Numbered from the stretch's first letter, positions 8,760 through 18,455 are shown. The stretch: DNA of 64,000 bases from Streptomyces deccanensis (GCF_022385335.1 NZ_CP092431.1:9858001-9922000), one strand, 5' to 3'. Made by a program: numbers and translations. The notes: generated by a model from the sequence alone, not told the origin.

Positions 8760-11420
8760 GTGCTCAACCCCTCCAGACCCCTCTGGGCACCGTTCACCGC
8801 CCCCGCTCCCCGCACCGACGCCGTCGTCCTGCCCCCACCACCCCTGCCGGGGCGGGGCGTACCGTTCGCCCGCCGCCTCGCGTCGTACGGCGACCGCACC
8901 GCACTCATCACGCCCTCGGGCGAGGTCAGTTACCGCGCGCTCGCCGAACGCGTCGCCGCCACAGCCGAACGTCTGGGCCCCGTACGCCGCTTGGTCCTGC
9001 TGGCCGGGGCCAACCGCACCGACGCCCTCGTCATCCACCTCGCGGCACTCTCCGCCGGCCACCCCGTCCTACTCGTCCCCGGTGACAGCCCCGCCACCCT
9101 CGACGCCCTCACCGCCGCGTACGACCCGGACGTCGTCGCGCGGCCGGACACCCACGGCACCTGGGAACTCGACGAACGCCGGCGCGGAAGCGCCCACCTC
9201 CTCCACCCGGAACTCGCGCTGCTGCTCAGCACCTCCGGTTCGACCGGCTCGCCCAAGCTGGTCCGGCTCTCCCACGAGAACCTCCAGGCCAACGCCGAGT
9301 CCATCGCCACGTACCTCGGCATCCGCGACACCGACCGGGCGGCCACGACCCTGCCACCGCACTACTGCTACGGACTGTCGGTCATCCACAGCCAGCTGCT
9401 GCGCGGCGCCGGGCTGATCCTCACCGACCGGTCGGTGACCGACCCCGCCTTCTGGGAGGAGTTCCGCGCCGCCCGCGGCACCTCCCTCGCCGGAGTCCCG
9501 TACACCTTCGACCTGCTCGACCGGATCGGCTTCGACCGGATGGACCTCCCCCACCTGCGCTACGTCACCCAGGCCGGCGGCCGTCTGGCGCCCGAACAGG
9601 TCGCCCGCTACGCCCAGTTGGGTCGCCGCGCGGGCTGGGAGCTGTTCGTGATGTACGGACAGACCGAGGCGACGGCCCGCATGGCGTACCTGCCGCCCGA
9701 TCGGGCCGCCGAGCGCCCACGGGCCGTCGGCGTACCGATCCCCGGCGGCTCCTTCCGGATCAGACCCGTGGACGACGTCGACGAGCCCGACACCGGCGAA
9801 CTCGTCTACTCGGGCCCCAACGTCATGCTGGGGTACGCCGAGGGCCCCGCGGACCTCGCCCTCGGCCGCACGGTCGAGGAACTGCACACCGGGGACATCG
9901 CCCGGCGCGCCCCCGACGGGCTGTACGAAGTCGTGGGCCGCCGCAGCCGGTTCATCAAGATCCTGGGCCTGCGCATAGACCCGCAGCGCGTCGAGACGAT
10001 CCTGGCGGACCACGGCATCCGTGCCCTCTGCGCGGGCGACGACGACGCACTCGCCGTCGTCGCGACGCAAGCCCACGGTGTCGACGCGGCAGGCGTCCGG
10101 CGCCTGGTGGCGGACACCTGCGGTCTGCCGCCCCACGCCCTGCGCGTACGCGTCGTGCGCGAACTCCCGCGACTCGCCTCGGGCAAGCCCGACCACCAGG
10201 CCGTACGTCGGCTCGCGCGCGAACCGGAGGCATCGGCGCCCGGCCCCGGCACCGACGACCTCCGCGCCCTCTACGCCGAGATCCTCGACCGGACCGATGT
10301 CACCGAGGACAGCAGCTTCGTTGACCTGGGGGGTGACTCACTCTCCTACGTCGAGATGTCGCTGCGGCTGGAGCAGACACTGGGCGAGCTGCCCGTCGAC
10401 TGGCACACGACACCGATCCGGAAGCTGCGCGGCGAACGCGCCCTGCCCCGCACCCCTGGGAGCACGCGCCCGCGGCGCACCCTGGAGACCGGAATCGCCC
10501 TGCGGGCCGTCGGGATCGTCCTGATCGTGGGCTCGCACATCCCCCTCTTCACCGTCCAGGGCGGAGCCCATGTCCTGCTGGGTGTCGCCGGCTTCAACTT
10601 CGCCCGCTTCCACCTCTCCCCGCCCGACCGCCGGGAACGCCTGCGCAGGACAGGCCGCAGCATCGCGTACATCGCCCTGCCGAGCATGGTGTGGATCACC
10701 TTCGCCCTGCTGCTGACCCGCGAGTACGACCTGGCCAACATCGTCCTGGCGAACAGCCTCCTCCCGCAGGACAACTCGAACCCGGAATGGCGCTACTGGT
10801 TCGTCGAGGCGCTGGTGTACTTCCTGACCGGGCTGGCCGTGCTGCTGGCGGTCCCGCTGCTGGACCGTGCGGAGCGCCGCAGTCCGTTCGGCTTCGCCCT
10901 GGCCCTGGTCGCGCTGGGGTCGGTCGGACGCTACGACCCCTGGGGCCTGGCCCATGTCCGGTACCACCTCAGCCCCACCGTCGTCTTCTTCCTGTTCGCG
11001 CTGGGCTGGGCGGCGGCACGGGCCCGTACGACGGGACAGCGGCTGCTGCTGACCGCCGTGCTGCTGATCACCGTGCCCGGACTGTTCTCCGGCGGACAGC
11101 CGCTGCGGACCTCGATCGTCGTCGCCGGACTGACCTTGCTGCTGTGGATCCCGGCCCTGCCCAGCACCGACCCGCTCAACCGGCTCGCGGGAATCCTCGC
11201 GGGCAACTCGCTCTACATCTACCTGACGCACTTCCAGGTCTACCCCTACCTACGGGACCACTCCCCGCTGCTGGCCCTGGCGGCCTGCCTGGTGGTCGGC
11301 GTGGCGTACGGGGCGGTGGCCACCCGCCTGACCCGCAGACTCCTTCCCCCGACCGGCACCGTCACCGACCGCCCCACCTGGGGCATGCTCAGGCTCCCCG
11401 GCACCCTGCGGAGGGGCTGA
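8760..11420 (+). CDS. Adenylation-carrier-acyltransferase fusion protein (A-PCP-AT3)
   Basis: This protein of about 886 residues has three parts. Residues 30-470 are an acyl/aminoacyl-AMP ligase: P-loop STSGSTGSPK near residue 160, MYGQTEATARM, LHTGD and the terminal lysine motif ASGKPDH. Residues 490-560 are a carrier domain with the phosphopantetheine Ser527 in DLGGDSLSY. From about 585 a membrane acyltransferase-3 domain follows, with about ten helices. It would load an acid on its own carrier and pass the acyl group at the membrane. No condensation domain or other NRPS gene is near. The start chosen is the GTG at 8760 behind AGAAAGG; a TTG at 8727 is possible. The divergent iron importer and iron box suggest iron-limited expression. 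Confidence 0.8.
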   Translation: MLNPSRPLWAPFTAPAPRTDAVVLPPPPLPGRGVPFARRLASYGDRTALITPSGEVSYRALAERVAATAERLGPVRRLVLLAGANRTDALVIHLAALSAGHPVLLVPGDSPATLDALTAAYDPDVVARPDTHGTWELDERRRGSAHLLHPELALLLSTSGSTGSPKLVRLSHENLQANAESIATYLGIRDTDRAATTLPPHYCYGLSVIHSQLLRGAGLILTDRSVTDPAFWEEFRAARGTSLAGVPYTFDLLDRIGFDRMDLPHLRYVTQAGGRLAPEQVARYAQLGRRAGWELFVMYGQTEATARMAYLPPDRAAERPRAVGVPIPGGSFRIRPVDDVDEPDTGELVYSGPNVMLGYAEGPADLALGRTVEELHTGDIARRAPDGLYEVVGRRSRFIKILGLRIDPQRVETILADHGIRALCAGDDDALAVVATQAHGVDAAGVRRLVADTCGLPPHALRVRVVRELPRLASGKPDHQAVRRLAREPEASAPGPGTDDLRALYAEILDRTDVTEDSSFVDLGGDSLSYVEMSLRLEQTLGELPVDWHTTPIRKLRGERALPRTPGSTRPRRTLETGIALRAVGIVLIVGSHIPLFTVQGGAHVLLGVAGFNFARFHLSPPDRRERLRRTGRSIAYIALPSMVWITFALLLTREYDLANIVLANSLLPQDNSNPEWRYWFVEALVYFLTGLAVLLAVPLLDRAERRSPFGFALALVALGSVGRYDPWGLAHVRYHLSPTVVFFLFALGWAAARARTTGQRLLLTAVLLITVPGLFSGGQPLRTSIVVAGLTLLLWIPALPSTDPLNRLAGILAGNSLYIYLTHFQVYPYLRDHSPLLALAACLVVGVAYGAVATRLTRRLLPPTGTVTDRPTWGMLRLPGTLRRG

Positions 11421-11498
11421 CACCGAGGCGCGGCCGGACGAACAGGCCACCGTCGAGGACATCGCGCCCGCAGCGACGCGCCTCTCGGCTGGACCATG

Positions 11499-12938
11499 TC
11501 ACGACCTCCCCAGGACCTCGCCGTACTTGAGGGCGCCGTGGGGCAGGGCGAAACCGAACGGGGTCAGTGCCTTGCCGGGCGGGTACGTCTCCACGGTGCT
11601 GCTCGGGACGAACCAGACGCCACCGGACGTGGGTCCACCGGCGTTCTCCCCGGGCGCGGCGACCGCGGTGTCCGGCAGGCCGTCACGGTTGTGGTCGCCG
11701 ACAGTCACCTGTGCGCCGAAGCGGTCGCCGGCCTCCGCCGCGCCGGGCATGTTCGGGGTGCTCTGGCTGCGGGCCAGACCGCCGTGGAGGCCGTGCTCCG
11801 TGCCGTTCATGACGACGTATCCGCCCGCGTCCCGCACGGTCCCCACGTCCTCGCCGGGCACGCCGACCACCAGTTCCGGGCGGCTGTCGCCATTGAGGTC
11901 GCCGGCGGCGAGCGAGAAGCCGAAGTCGTCACCCTCCTCGGCGGCGCCGCCCACGTCGGGGCTCGCCTGGGTGACGCAGTCGCTCTCGGTGCCGAAGCCC
12001 GTGGTCTTCGAGCCCTGGAGCAGCAGCACCGCACCGCCGGGCCGGTCCGGGCAACGCGTCGTCTCCGACTCGGGGTTGGGCTGCACGAGGCCGACCGCGA
12101 GGTCGTCGGTGCCGTCCTGGTCGAAGTCGGCGGCGGCGAGCGCGGCGCCGCGGTCGGGACCGGCCCAGTACTGGACGGGCTCGGCCCGGTCGTTCCAGCG
12201 GGTGATGAAGACGCCGGAGTCGTCCAGGTCCCTCCAGGAAGCGGCCAGGTCGTCGCGGCCGTCGCCGTCGAAGTCGCCGGTGGCCAGGGCGTGGGTGCCA
12301 CCGCCGATGCTGTACCTGCGCAGAGTCGTGGTGGTCACCGGGTCGCCGGTGAGGGGGCCCGGGCGGAACCGGAGCGATCCGTTCTCCTCGCCGTTCTCGC
12401 CGTACGCGAGGTCGGTGTCGCCGTCCCCGTCGTAGTCGCCCGTGGCGATGGTGTGGCCGATGCCGCTGTACTCGGACGTGCCCCTGGCCACGGTGGTGCC
12501 CTCGACGTTCCACCCCGAGCCGTCCAGGACGGTGATGGTGCCCTCGTCCTCGAACTGGTCGGACGTGAGTGACTCGCCGCTCGCGCCGACGACGAGTTCG
12601 TACACGCCGTCGCCGTTCACATCGGCGGGTGCCAACGAGGAACCGAAGCGGTCGCCCGCCTCGGGCGTGCCGGGTATGCCGGCCTCGGCCTGGCTGATGA
12701 CGCCGGTGGACTGGAACGGGCTCTCCGGGCCGCCGTAGATCACGCTGACGTAGCCGGCCTTCGCCTTGCCGCCCACCGTGGCGTTGGGCATGCCGACCGC
12801 GATGTCCGTGTATCCGTCGCCGTTGAAGTCGAACCGCGCGGCCGTCTCGGCCGCGGCGCTCCCGGCGAGCGGCAGGGTCAGGCCGGCCGCGGTGAGTGCC
12901 GCCACGGCGGCGGTGGCGGCCAGGGTGCGTGCTCGCAC
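11499..12938 (-). CDS. Secreted FG-GAP repeat (integrin-like beta-propeller) protein
   Basis: This is a 479-residue exported protein. The GTG at 12936-12938 follows GGGAG at good spacing and starts a signal peptide (VRARTLAATAAVAALTAAG, cleavage near GSAAAE). The rest is about seven FG-GAP/VCBS blades, each with a Ca-binding DxNGDG-type loop: FNGDGYTDIAVG, VNGDGVYELVVG, YDGDGDTDLAYG, FDGDGRDDLA, FDQDGTDDLAVG, LNGDSRPELVVG and HNRDGLPDTAVA. Such propellers bind calcium and often partner proteins or glycans. No catalytic domain is seen. It lies downstream of the glycoside hydrolase gene on the same strand, so the two secreted products may work together. Confidence 0.85.
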   Translation of the reverse strand: MRARTLAATAAVAALTAAGLTLPLAGSAAAETAARFDFNGDGYTDIAVGMPNATVGGKAKAGYVSVIYGGPESPFQSTGVISQAEAGIPGTPEAGDRFGSSLAPADVNGDGVYELVVGASGESLTSDQFEDEGTITVLDGSGWNVEGTTVARGTSEYSGIGHTIATGDYDGDGDTDLAYGENGEENGSLRFRPGPLTGDPVTTTTLRRYSIGGGTHALATGDFDGDGRDDLAASWRDLDDSGVFITRWNDRAEPVQYWAGPDRGAALAAADFDQDGTDDLAVGLVQPNPESETTRCPDRPGGAVLLLQGSKTTGFGTESDCVTQASPDVGGAAEEGDDFGFSLAAGDLNGDSRPELVVGVPGEDVGTVRDAGGYVVMNGTEHGLHGGLARSQSTPNMPGAAEAGDRFGAQVTVGDHNRDGLPDTAVAAPGENAGGPTSGGVWFVPSSTVETYPPGKALTPFGFALPHGALKYGEVLGRS

Positions 12939-15610
12939 GGTGAACTCCCGTAGTCGTAGGGGGAAATGAAGGGCAAACGTGTGTACGGGGATGTGACTCG
13001 CGAGCTGGAAGAAGGGTTGTGTGACGGCGGCCGCCGGCGCTCTCCAACTGGGCGGGCGTGATCGACGGCTGCCGGGCGCCCTCGGGGGTGAGGACGGCGG
13101 CGCCGGTCTCGACGCTGCCCCTCGGGCCGAGCGGGCTCGCTCATGACAGCTGGACCGCGGACACCGACGGCGGTGCCGTCGAGCAGCGTCGCCGTGAACT
13201 CCAGGCGGTGGTCCGTCCGGTGCTTCACCCCGCCGTCCGCCGTGATCGTGAAGTCCAGCGTCGTACGGCCCTGGGTCGGGATCTCGAACCGTGTCGGGCC
13301 CTCCGCCCGCGCCGCCCACCCCCTGGCTGGCAGGGCCCTGACGGTGACCGTCCGGGGGGCACCGGTGAAGTTGTAGACGTCCAGGGACATCCGGGTGCGG
13401 CGCGACAGGCGGTAGCCCAGCGGGGGTTCGGCATCGCCGTCGTTCTTGTTCGGGGCGGCGTTCCGGGCGGCGAAGCGCTGGCTCAGGACGATGTGTTCGG
13501 CGGGGGAGAGGGGCGTGCGCCCTCGCGGAGCCTCCTGGGGGCCCGGGGCGGAGTGGGCGGGAGCGGGCCGTTCGCCCCGCGTGGCGCTGTCGTCCTGCGT
13601 CGCCGTCACCGCGTAGACCGGGTCGCGCGACACCGTCACCGTGCCGTCGGTCGCCATGCGCGCGCCCATGAGGTCGTACACCATCGCCCCCGGAACCGGC
13701 ACCCGTGCCGGCTCCGCCGCCCACAGCACCCGCACCGTTTCACCGCGGCCCGAGTCGAACACGAAGCCGACCACCCCGGTGGGCAGCCCGTCAGCGGGGC
13801 CGACGAAGTGTGCCTCGCCCAGCAGCGATGTCAGCGCCGCGTACGCGCTGTAGGCGGGCAGGGGCTGGAACTCCCGGCTCAGCAGCCCGAAGTACACGCC
13901 GTCGTCGTGCAGCGCCGGCCCCGCGAACCAGAACTGCCGGGCGTTCCCCGCCGCCAGACCCTCCACCGTCGAACGGACCACATAGCGGGCCTGGGCGGCC
14001 TGTTGGGCGGGGGTGAGGTCGACACCCGGCCGCGCGGTGAAGAAGGCGCCGCACTCCGTCATCCAGCGCGGGACGTCGGCGGCCCCGTGCCGGACGGCCA
14101 GTTCACGCTGCTCGTCCGCGGCCCCGGGAAAGCCGGGTTCGTCCTGCTCGGCCGGGTCCGGATAGCCGTGGAACGCCCACACGTCCGCGTACCGCACCAC
14201 GTCGTTCGCCAGCATCAGATCCTGGAAGTGGCCTGCCTGCGCGATGCCGGGCAGGACGACGAGAGGGGCGTCGGGGGTGTCCGCGATGCCCAGCGCGGCC
14301 GCCTTGACGAAGGCCGCGTGCGCGTCACCGGTGCTGCTCGTGACGTCCACGTCGGGTTCGTTGGACAGCTGGACGGCCGAGGGGTGGCGTGAGGCGATAC
14401 GGCGGGCGTAGCGGTACGCGTGCCGCAGGTCCGCGGGGAGGGGGAGCGACGCGTCCGTCATGGCCCACTCGGGGGCCGGTGAGAGGACCTCCAGGGGGCA
14501 GAGCCCGTGGCGGCGCATCGCCGTCGTCGACCGGTCGTGGTGGGACGTGTCGTACGCGCCCGGGGCCGGCTCGGTGGCGGGCCAGGACCGGCCGTCCCGT
14601 ACCCAGCCCGCGCCCATGTCCTTCATCGCGGCGGCGAAGGCGTCGAGACGGGAGGGCGGTACGAGCGAGGTGGCCCATACGTTGACGCCGAAGCGGTTGG
14701 CGGCGCCCGACACGGCGGGGCGGGCGGGCAGACACGCGAAGTGCGCCGTCACGCCCTCGGCGTCACCGTCGGTGTCGGTGTCGCTGGTGACGCCGTCGTC
14801 GACGGACACCGTCACGCGGTAGTTGCCGGGCGGGAGTGGGGAGAGCGCGGTTCTCACCGTCGTCTCCCCGGCCGCGACGACGGAGGCCCCCGCCGCGACC
14901 CGCCGCCCGACGTGGTCGACGACCGTGTGCCGTACGCGGAGCGGGCGGACCGGGTGACCGTCGAGCGTGACGGTCAGGGAGGCCGGTTCCCCGTGGCGGT
15001 ACGTGCTCAGCGTCCCGTCGCCCACCGACACCCCGCGCACCCTCACGCCCGCCCTGCGCTCCAACGTGAAGCGGTCCAGCGCGAGGGCGTACGCCGTCCC
15101 GGACTCCAGGACCGTCGGTTCGCTCACCCGGAACGTCAACGTGTTCTCGCCGCACCGCAGTTCGAGAACGCCCAGGTCCAGCACGGAGAGGTCGCCCCAC
15201 GCCGGCCTCGACTCGTACCAGTACGGCTGGGAGCGGGCGACCTCACGGAACGGGCCCCCGTTGAGAGCGAGTCGGAGATACGAGGCCGTCGCCTCGGTGT
15301 GCGGCACCTCGACCGGAGCCGTGGCGATCGCGGTCAGCGCGTACCCGCCCGCCTCCGGCGCTTGGACGGTGTACGTCGCGTACCAGCCCTCCGGCCCGGG
15401 CTCCTGCCCCGTCGCCAGGGCCAGACATCTGCCTCCGGACGCACGGCGGTCACGTACCACCGGGATGTTCGTCCGGACCGCCGCCTCGCCCTGGACGGTG
15501 AGTGTGGGGAGCGCCGGAGCGCCCCGTGCGTGCCCCTGCCGCAGCCCCAGCGCCGACACCACCGTCGCCAGGAGACCTGCCTTCATCGCCGTGCGCCTGT
15601 GCAGTCCCAT
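12878..15610 (-). CDS. Secreted clan-A glycoside hydrolase (GH39/GH5-like), 3' end probably frameshifted
   Basis: The open frame encodes 910 residues. MGLHRRTAMKAGLLATVV is a Tat-like signal. About 280 residues of beta-sandwich follow, then a TIM-barrel with WVRDGRSWPATEP, the acid/base motif QLSNEPD and the nucleophile-region motif WMTECGAFF, as in clan GH-A (xylosidase-like GH39). A beta-sandwich follows the barrel. Near 13160-13172 G/C bias at third positions moves to another frame. That frame adds about nine residues and stops at 13141-13143. The nominal frame instead adds an Arg/Pro-rich tail and overlaps the next gene by 61 bp. The real product is therefore likely about 823 residues, by frameshift or sequence error. 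The substrate is unknown. The start is the ATG at 15610; a second ATG lies eight codons on. Confidence 0.75.
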   Translation of the reverse strand: MGLHRRTAMKAGLLATVVSALGLRQGHARGAPALPTLTVQGEAAVRTNIPVVRDRRASGGRCLALATGQEPGPEGWYATYTVQAPEAGGYALTAIATAPVEVPHTEATASYLRLALNGGPFREVARSQPYWYESRPAWGDLSVLDLGVLELRCGENTLTFRVSEPTVLESGTAYALALDRFTLERRAGVRVRGVSVGDGTLSTYRHGEPASLTVTLDGHPVRPLRVRHTVVDHVGRRVAAGASVVAAGETTVRTALSPLPPGNYRVTVSVDDGVTSDTDTDGDAEGVTAHFACLPARPAVSGAANRFGVNVWATSLVPPSRLDAFAAAMKDMGAGWVRDGRSWPATEPAPGAYDTSHHDRSTTAMRRHGLCPLEVLSPAPEWAMTDASLPLPADLRHAYRYARRIASRHPSAVQLSNEPDVDVTSSTGDAHAAFVKAAALGIADTPDAPLVVLPGIAQAGHFQDLMLANDVVRYADVWAFHGYPDPAEQDEPGFPGAADEQRELAVRHGAADVPRWMTECGAFFTARPGVDLTPAQQAAQARYVVRSTVEGLAAGNARQFWFAGPALHDDGVYFGLLSREFQPLPAYSAYAALTSLLGEAHFVGPADGLPTGVVGFVFDSGRGETVRVLWAAEPARVPVPGAMVYDLMGARMATDGTVTVSRDPVYAVTATQDDSATRGERPAPAHSAPGPQEAPRGRTPLSPAEHIVLSQRFAARNAAPNKNDGDAEPPLGYRLSRRTRMSLDVYNFTGAPRTVTVRALPARGWAARAEGPTRFEIPTQGRTTLDFTITADGGVKHRTDHRLEFTATLLDGTAVGVRGPAVMSEPARPEGQRRDRRRRPHPRGRPAAVDHARPVGERRRPPSHNPSSSSRVTSPYTRLPFISPYDYGSSPCEHAPWPPPPPWRHSPRPA

Positions 15611-15884
15611 GCTCCAAGGACATCCGGCCGGACCGGCACCGCGCGTCCTGCGCGAGAAGGGCCGCACCCCCGACGCGCCTCGGGGATGCCCCCTCGGGGG
15701 CAGCGGCGGTCCCGTGCGGCGGGAGGCCAAAATGTGCGCGTGGGTCGGGGTCCGGGTCCCTGGCGTGTGGCGTTCGGGGATGGTGTTCCGCAACCGATGT
15801 GGCTGAAAATGTGTCTCTCATCGCGCGGCGCGGCGATTCGCCAGAGGGTGGGGCTTCGGCGCACGGCGGCCTTGGGGGGCTGGA

Positions 15885-17561
15885 ATGAACACATGGGCGT
15901 TGCCCGGATACACCGAGTCGTTCGAACTCGGGTCCGGGGCGAGCGGGCGGGTGGTGCTCGCCGTGCACGAGGAGACCGGCGTGCCGGTGGCCGTGAAGTA
16001 CCTCAGCGAGTCCCTGCGCACCCGGCCGGGCTTCGTACGCGACTTCCGCAGCGAGGCCCGGCTGCTCGGCGGGCTGGAGAGCCCCTACGTCACCGAGCTG
16101 TACGAGTACGTGGAGAGCCCGGACGGCGCCGCCATCGTGATGGAGCTGGTGGACGGCGTCTCACTGCGCGCCGTGCTGCGGCGGGAGGACCCGCTCGGCC
16201 CCGAGGCCGCGCTCGCCATCCTCAAGGGCTCACTGCTCGGTCTGGCGGACGCGCACCGCGTCGGCGTCGTCCACCGCGACTACAAGCCGGAGAACGTCCT
16301 TGTCCTGCCGGACGGATCCTCCAAGCTGGTCGACTTCGGCATCGCGGTGGACGCTGGCACCAGCGCGGGTGTGGCGGGAACCCCCTCCTACATGGCCCCG
16401 GAGCAGTGGACCGGGGCGCCCGCCTCCTTCGCCGCCGACGTGTACGCGGCGGCCGCCACCTTCTTCGAGTGCCTGACGGGCCACAAGCCCTACCGCGGCG
16501 ACAACGTCGCGGCTCTGGCGTTGCAGCACGTCGACGCGCCGGTTCCCGCCGACGAGGTGCCGGAGGCGGTGCGTGAGCTGGTGCGCCGAGGTCTGGCGAA
16601 GGACCCGGAGGAACGGCCCGCCGAGGCCGAGGCGTTCGTCAGGGAACTGGAGGCCGCCGCGCTCGCCGGCTACGGGCCCGACTGGGAGGAACGCGGCCGG
16701 GGACGCCTCGCCGCGCTGGTGGCCCTGCTGCCGTTGCTGCTGCCCTCGGCCCGCGACACCCCGAGGACCACCACGGACACCGCCCGCACGGTTCTGCGCC
16801 AGGAACCGGGTCGCGGCGGCGCACAGGCGTGGCTGCCCGGCCGTTCCGGCATGCTCGTCTCCGGTGCCGCACTGCTCCTCGGAGCCGTCCTGACCTTCGG
16901 ACTCCAGCACGCCCCGGAAGCCGACGCCGGGCAGGTGGCACAGGCCCTCGCCACCACCAGTGCCGAGCAGAGCGCGGACACGACGGCACCCCCGGATCCG
17001 ACCGCATCCGCCTCCCCGTCCCCGACACCCACCGACTCGGCCGGGGAGTCACCCTCTCCCACCCAGTCGCCCTCCGACGCCGCGTCCACCCCCACCGGTG
17101 AACCCTCCGCCACCGCCACCACCACGGACGGGGCCACGGAGGGGACCACGGGCGGGGCGACGGAGACGACTGAGCCCGGCGGCACGACCACCACCCCGGC
17201 ACCGGCGACGACGTCCCCCGCCCCGGTCACCGCCCCGGCCGTCAAGGACGTCGCGGTGTCGGGCTTCCGGCAGACGGGTCCGGCGACCGCCACGGCGACC
17301 ATCGAGATCGTCACGGACGGCACCGGGCCGATCTCCCTCACCGTCTCGTGGTTCGCGGGCGACTCGAAAGGGCAACTCGGCACCGCGGACGGCGTGACCC
17401 AGACCTTCGAGCGCAGCGGCGCCACCCGGTACACACTCACCGTCGACCATGCCTTCCGGAGTACCGCCTGCTACTGGGCGGTGCAGGCCACGACGACCCC
17501 GAGCGCCGCCGACGGCGGCGCCTCGCAGCAGCTCCTGACCAGACGGTGTGACATCCGATGA
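15885..17561 (+). CDS. Membrane serine/threonine protein kinase
   Basis: This 558-residue Hanks-type kinase has its catalytic domain at residues 9-260: glycine loop GSGASG (16-21), Lys38, HRD at 130-132 with Asn137, DFG at 150-152, and APE at 171-173. A basic juxtamembrane region leads to a membrane helix at about 322-342 (SGMLVSGAALLLGAVLTF). Outside is a long Thr/Pro/Ser-rich linker and then a beta-sandwich of about 100 residues with two Cys near the end. There are no PASTA repeats, so it is not the PknB of cell-wall growth. The outer domain probably senses an unknown cue. Its stop overlaps the start of the next gene (ATGA), and the two outer domains look related in type. Confidence 0.9.
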   Translation: MNTWALPGYTESFELGSGASGRVVLAVHEETGVPVAVKYLSESLRTRPGFVRDFRSEARLLGGLESPYVTELYEYVESPDGAAIVMELVDGVSLRAVLRREDPLGPEAALAILKGSLLGLADAHRVGVVHRDYKPENVLVLPDGSSKLVDFGIAVDAGTSAGVAGTPSYMAPEQWTGAPASFAADVYAAAATFFECLTGHKPYRGDNVAALALQHVDAPVPADEVPEAVRELVRRGLAKDPEERPAEAEAFVRELEAAALAGYGPDWEERGRGRLAALVALLPLLLPSARDTPRTTTDTARTVLRQEPGRGGAQAWLPGRSGMLVSGAALLLGAVLTFGLQHAPEADAGQVAQALATTSAEQSADTTAPPDPTASASPSPTPTDSAGESPSPTQSPSDAASTPTGEPSATATTTDGATEGTTGGATETTEPGGTTTTPAPATTSPAPVTAPAVKDVAVSGFRQTGPATATATIEIVTDGTGPISLTVSWFAGDSKGQLGTADGVTQTFERSGATRYTLTVDHAFRSTACYWAVQATTTPSAADGGASQQLLTRRCDIR

Positions 17562-18298
17562 CCGCTCACGACGACGACCGGGTCCCCGGTGACGAGGCGG
17601 GAGCGGCTGACGCCGAGTACGCCGATTACGCCGAGTACAGCGCCACCGTGCTGGCCAGTCACTGGATCCAGAGACCCGAACCCGACGAGACCCTCGTCCA
17701 GCCGACCCTGGTCCAGTCGACCCTCGCAGAGGCAACCGTCGCCGAGCAGACCGTCGAGCAGCCCTTCACCGCCGCGGCACACGGGTCGACGCCGCCCGAC
17801 CGCATCGACGGCACACTGCTGCGCTTCGGCCCGGGCGTGACCAACGTCGTCGCGCAGCGAACCCACCGCACGCTCCCCGCCCTCCCGCCGCACCGCGCAC
17901 CCCGGCGCCGACGGCTGCGCCGACACGCGCTGCCCGCGCTCGTCCTCCTCGCGGTCCTCGCGTTCCTGGCCTGGCAGCGACTGGGGCCGCCCCTCGAGGT
18001 CGGTGCGGTGACGGTCACCGCCAGGCCCACGGTCCTGAAGTGCGACAGCACCGCGGAAATCGTCGCCGTGGTCGCGACGAACGGCGGTCCGGGCACGTTC
18101 TCCTACCGCTGGATCCGCAGCGACGGCACCCGCTCGGGCGTCCTGAAAGAGGTGATGGTCCGGGGACAGCGTCAGGCACGTGTGCACCTGCGGTGGACCT
18201 TCCAGGGCAAGGGACACCGCACGGCACAGGCCGAACTGCGCGTCCTATCGGCCGGTACGCACACGGCCACCACCCGCTTCACGTACGACTGTTCCTGA
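17558..18298 (+). CDS. Single-pass membrane protein coupled to the kinase
   Basis: This 246-residue protein has no recognised family. It has an acidic cytoplasmic N-terminus with a Thr-rich stretch of LVQPT-like repeats (residues 45-70) that could be a kinase substrate, an Arg-rich stop, and one membrane helix at about 127-143 (LPALVLLAVLAFLAW). An outer beta-rich domain of about 100 residues has two Cys (KCDS and the final YDCS) that could pair. The ATGA overlap with the kinase gene argues for a stoichiometric partner or substrate. It is orphan beyond that. Confidence 0.75.
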   Translation: MTAHDDDRVPGDEAGAADAEYADYAEYSATVLASHWIQRPEPDETLVQPTLVQSTLAEATVAEQTVEQPFTAAAHGSTPPDRIDGTLLRFGPGVTNVVAQRTHRTLPALPPHRAPRRRRLRRHALPALVLLAVLAFLAWQRLGPPLEVGAVTVTARPTVLKCDSTAEIVAVVATNGGPGTFSYRWIRSDGTRSGVLKEVMVRGQRQARVHLRWTFQGKGHRTAQAELRVLSAGTHTATTRFTYDCS

Positions 18299-18418
18299 GA
18301 CCGTCGGCTCCACAGCCGCCGGGACGTCGGACCTCGGACCTCAGCCCAGTCCGTGTGGCCTCCTTGTACCAGGACTCGATGACGGCGCTGCCCCAGAAGT
18401 CACGGCGGCGGTCGCTTG

Positions 18419-18432
18419 CTTAAACGTTTAAG
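18419..18432. promoter_or_regulatory. Perfect 14-bp palindrome before doxX
   Basis: CTTAAACGTTTAAG is a perfect palindrome in a locally A/T-rich spot, 96 bp before the DoxX start. The AAACGTTT core resembles LacI-family half sites. No LacI gene is present in this window. Confidence 0.55.
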
Positions 18433-18455
18433 TGCCCCTACATTTGCAGTCCCAT

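Noticed and set aside
8760..11420. Considered as the start of an NRPS siderophore cluster
   Set aside because: Only one A-PCP pair, fused to a membrane acyltransferase; no condensation, thioesterase, MbtH or export genes in the neighbourhood.
11425..11484. GAGGCGCG and CGCGCCTC as a terminator between the convergent acyltransferase and FG-GAP genes
   Set aside because: The 8-bp arms are 44 bases apart, so a functional terminator hairpin is not convincing.
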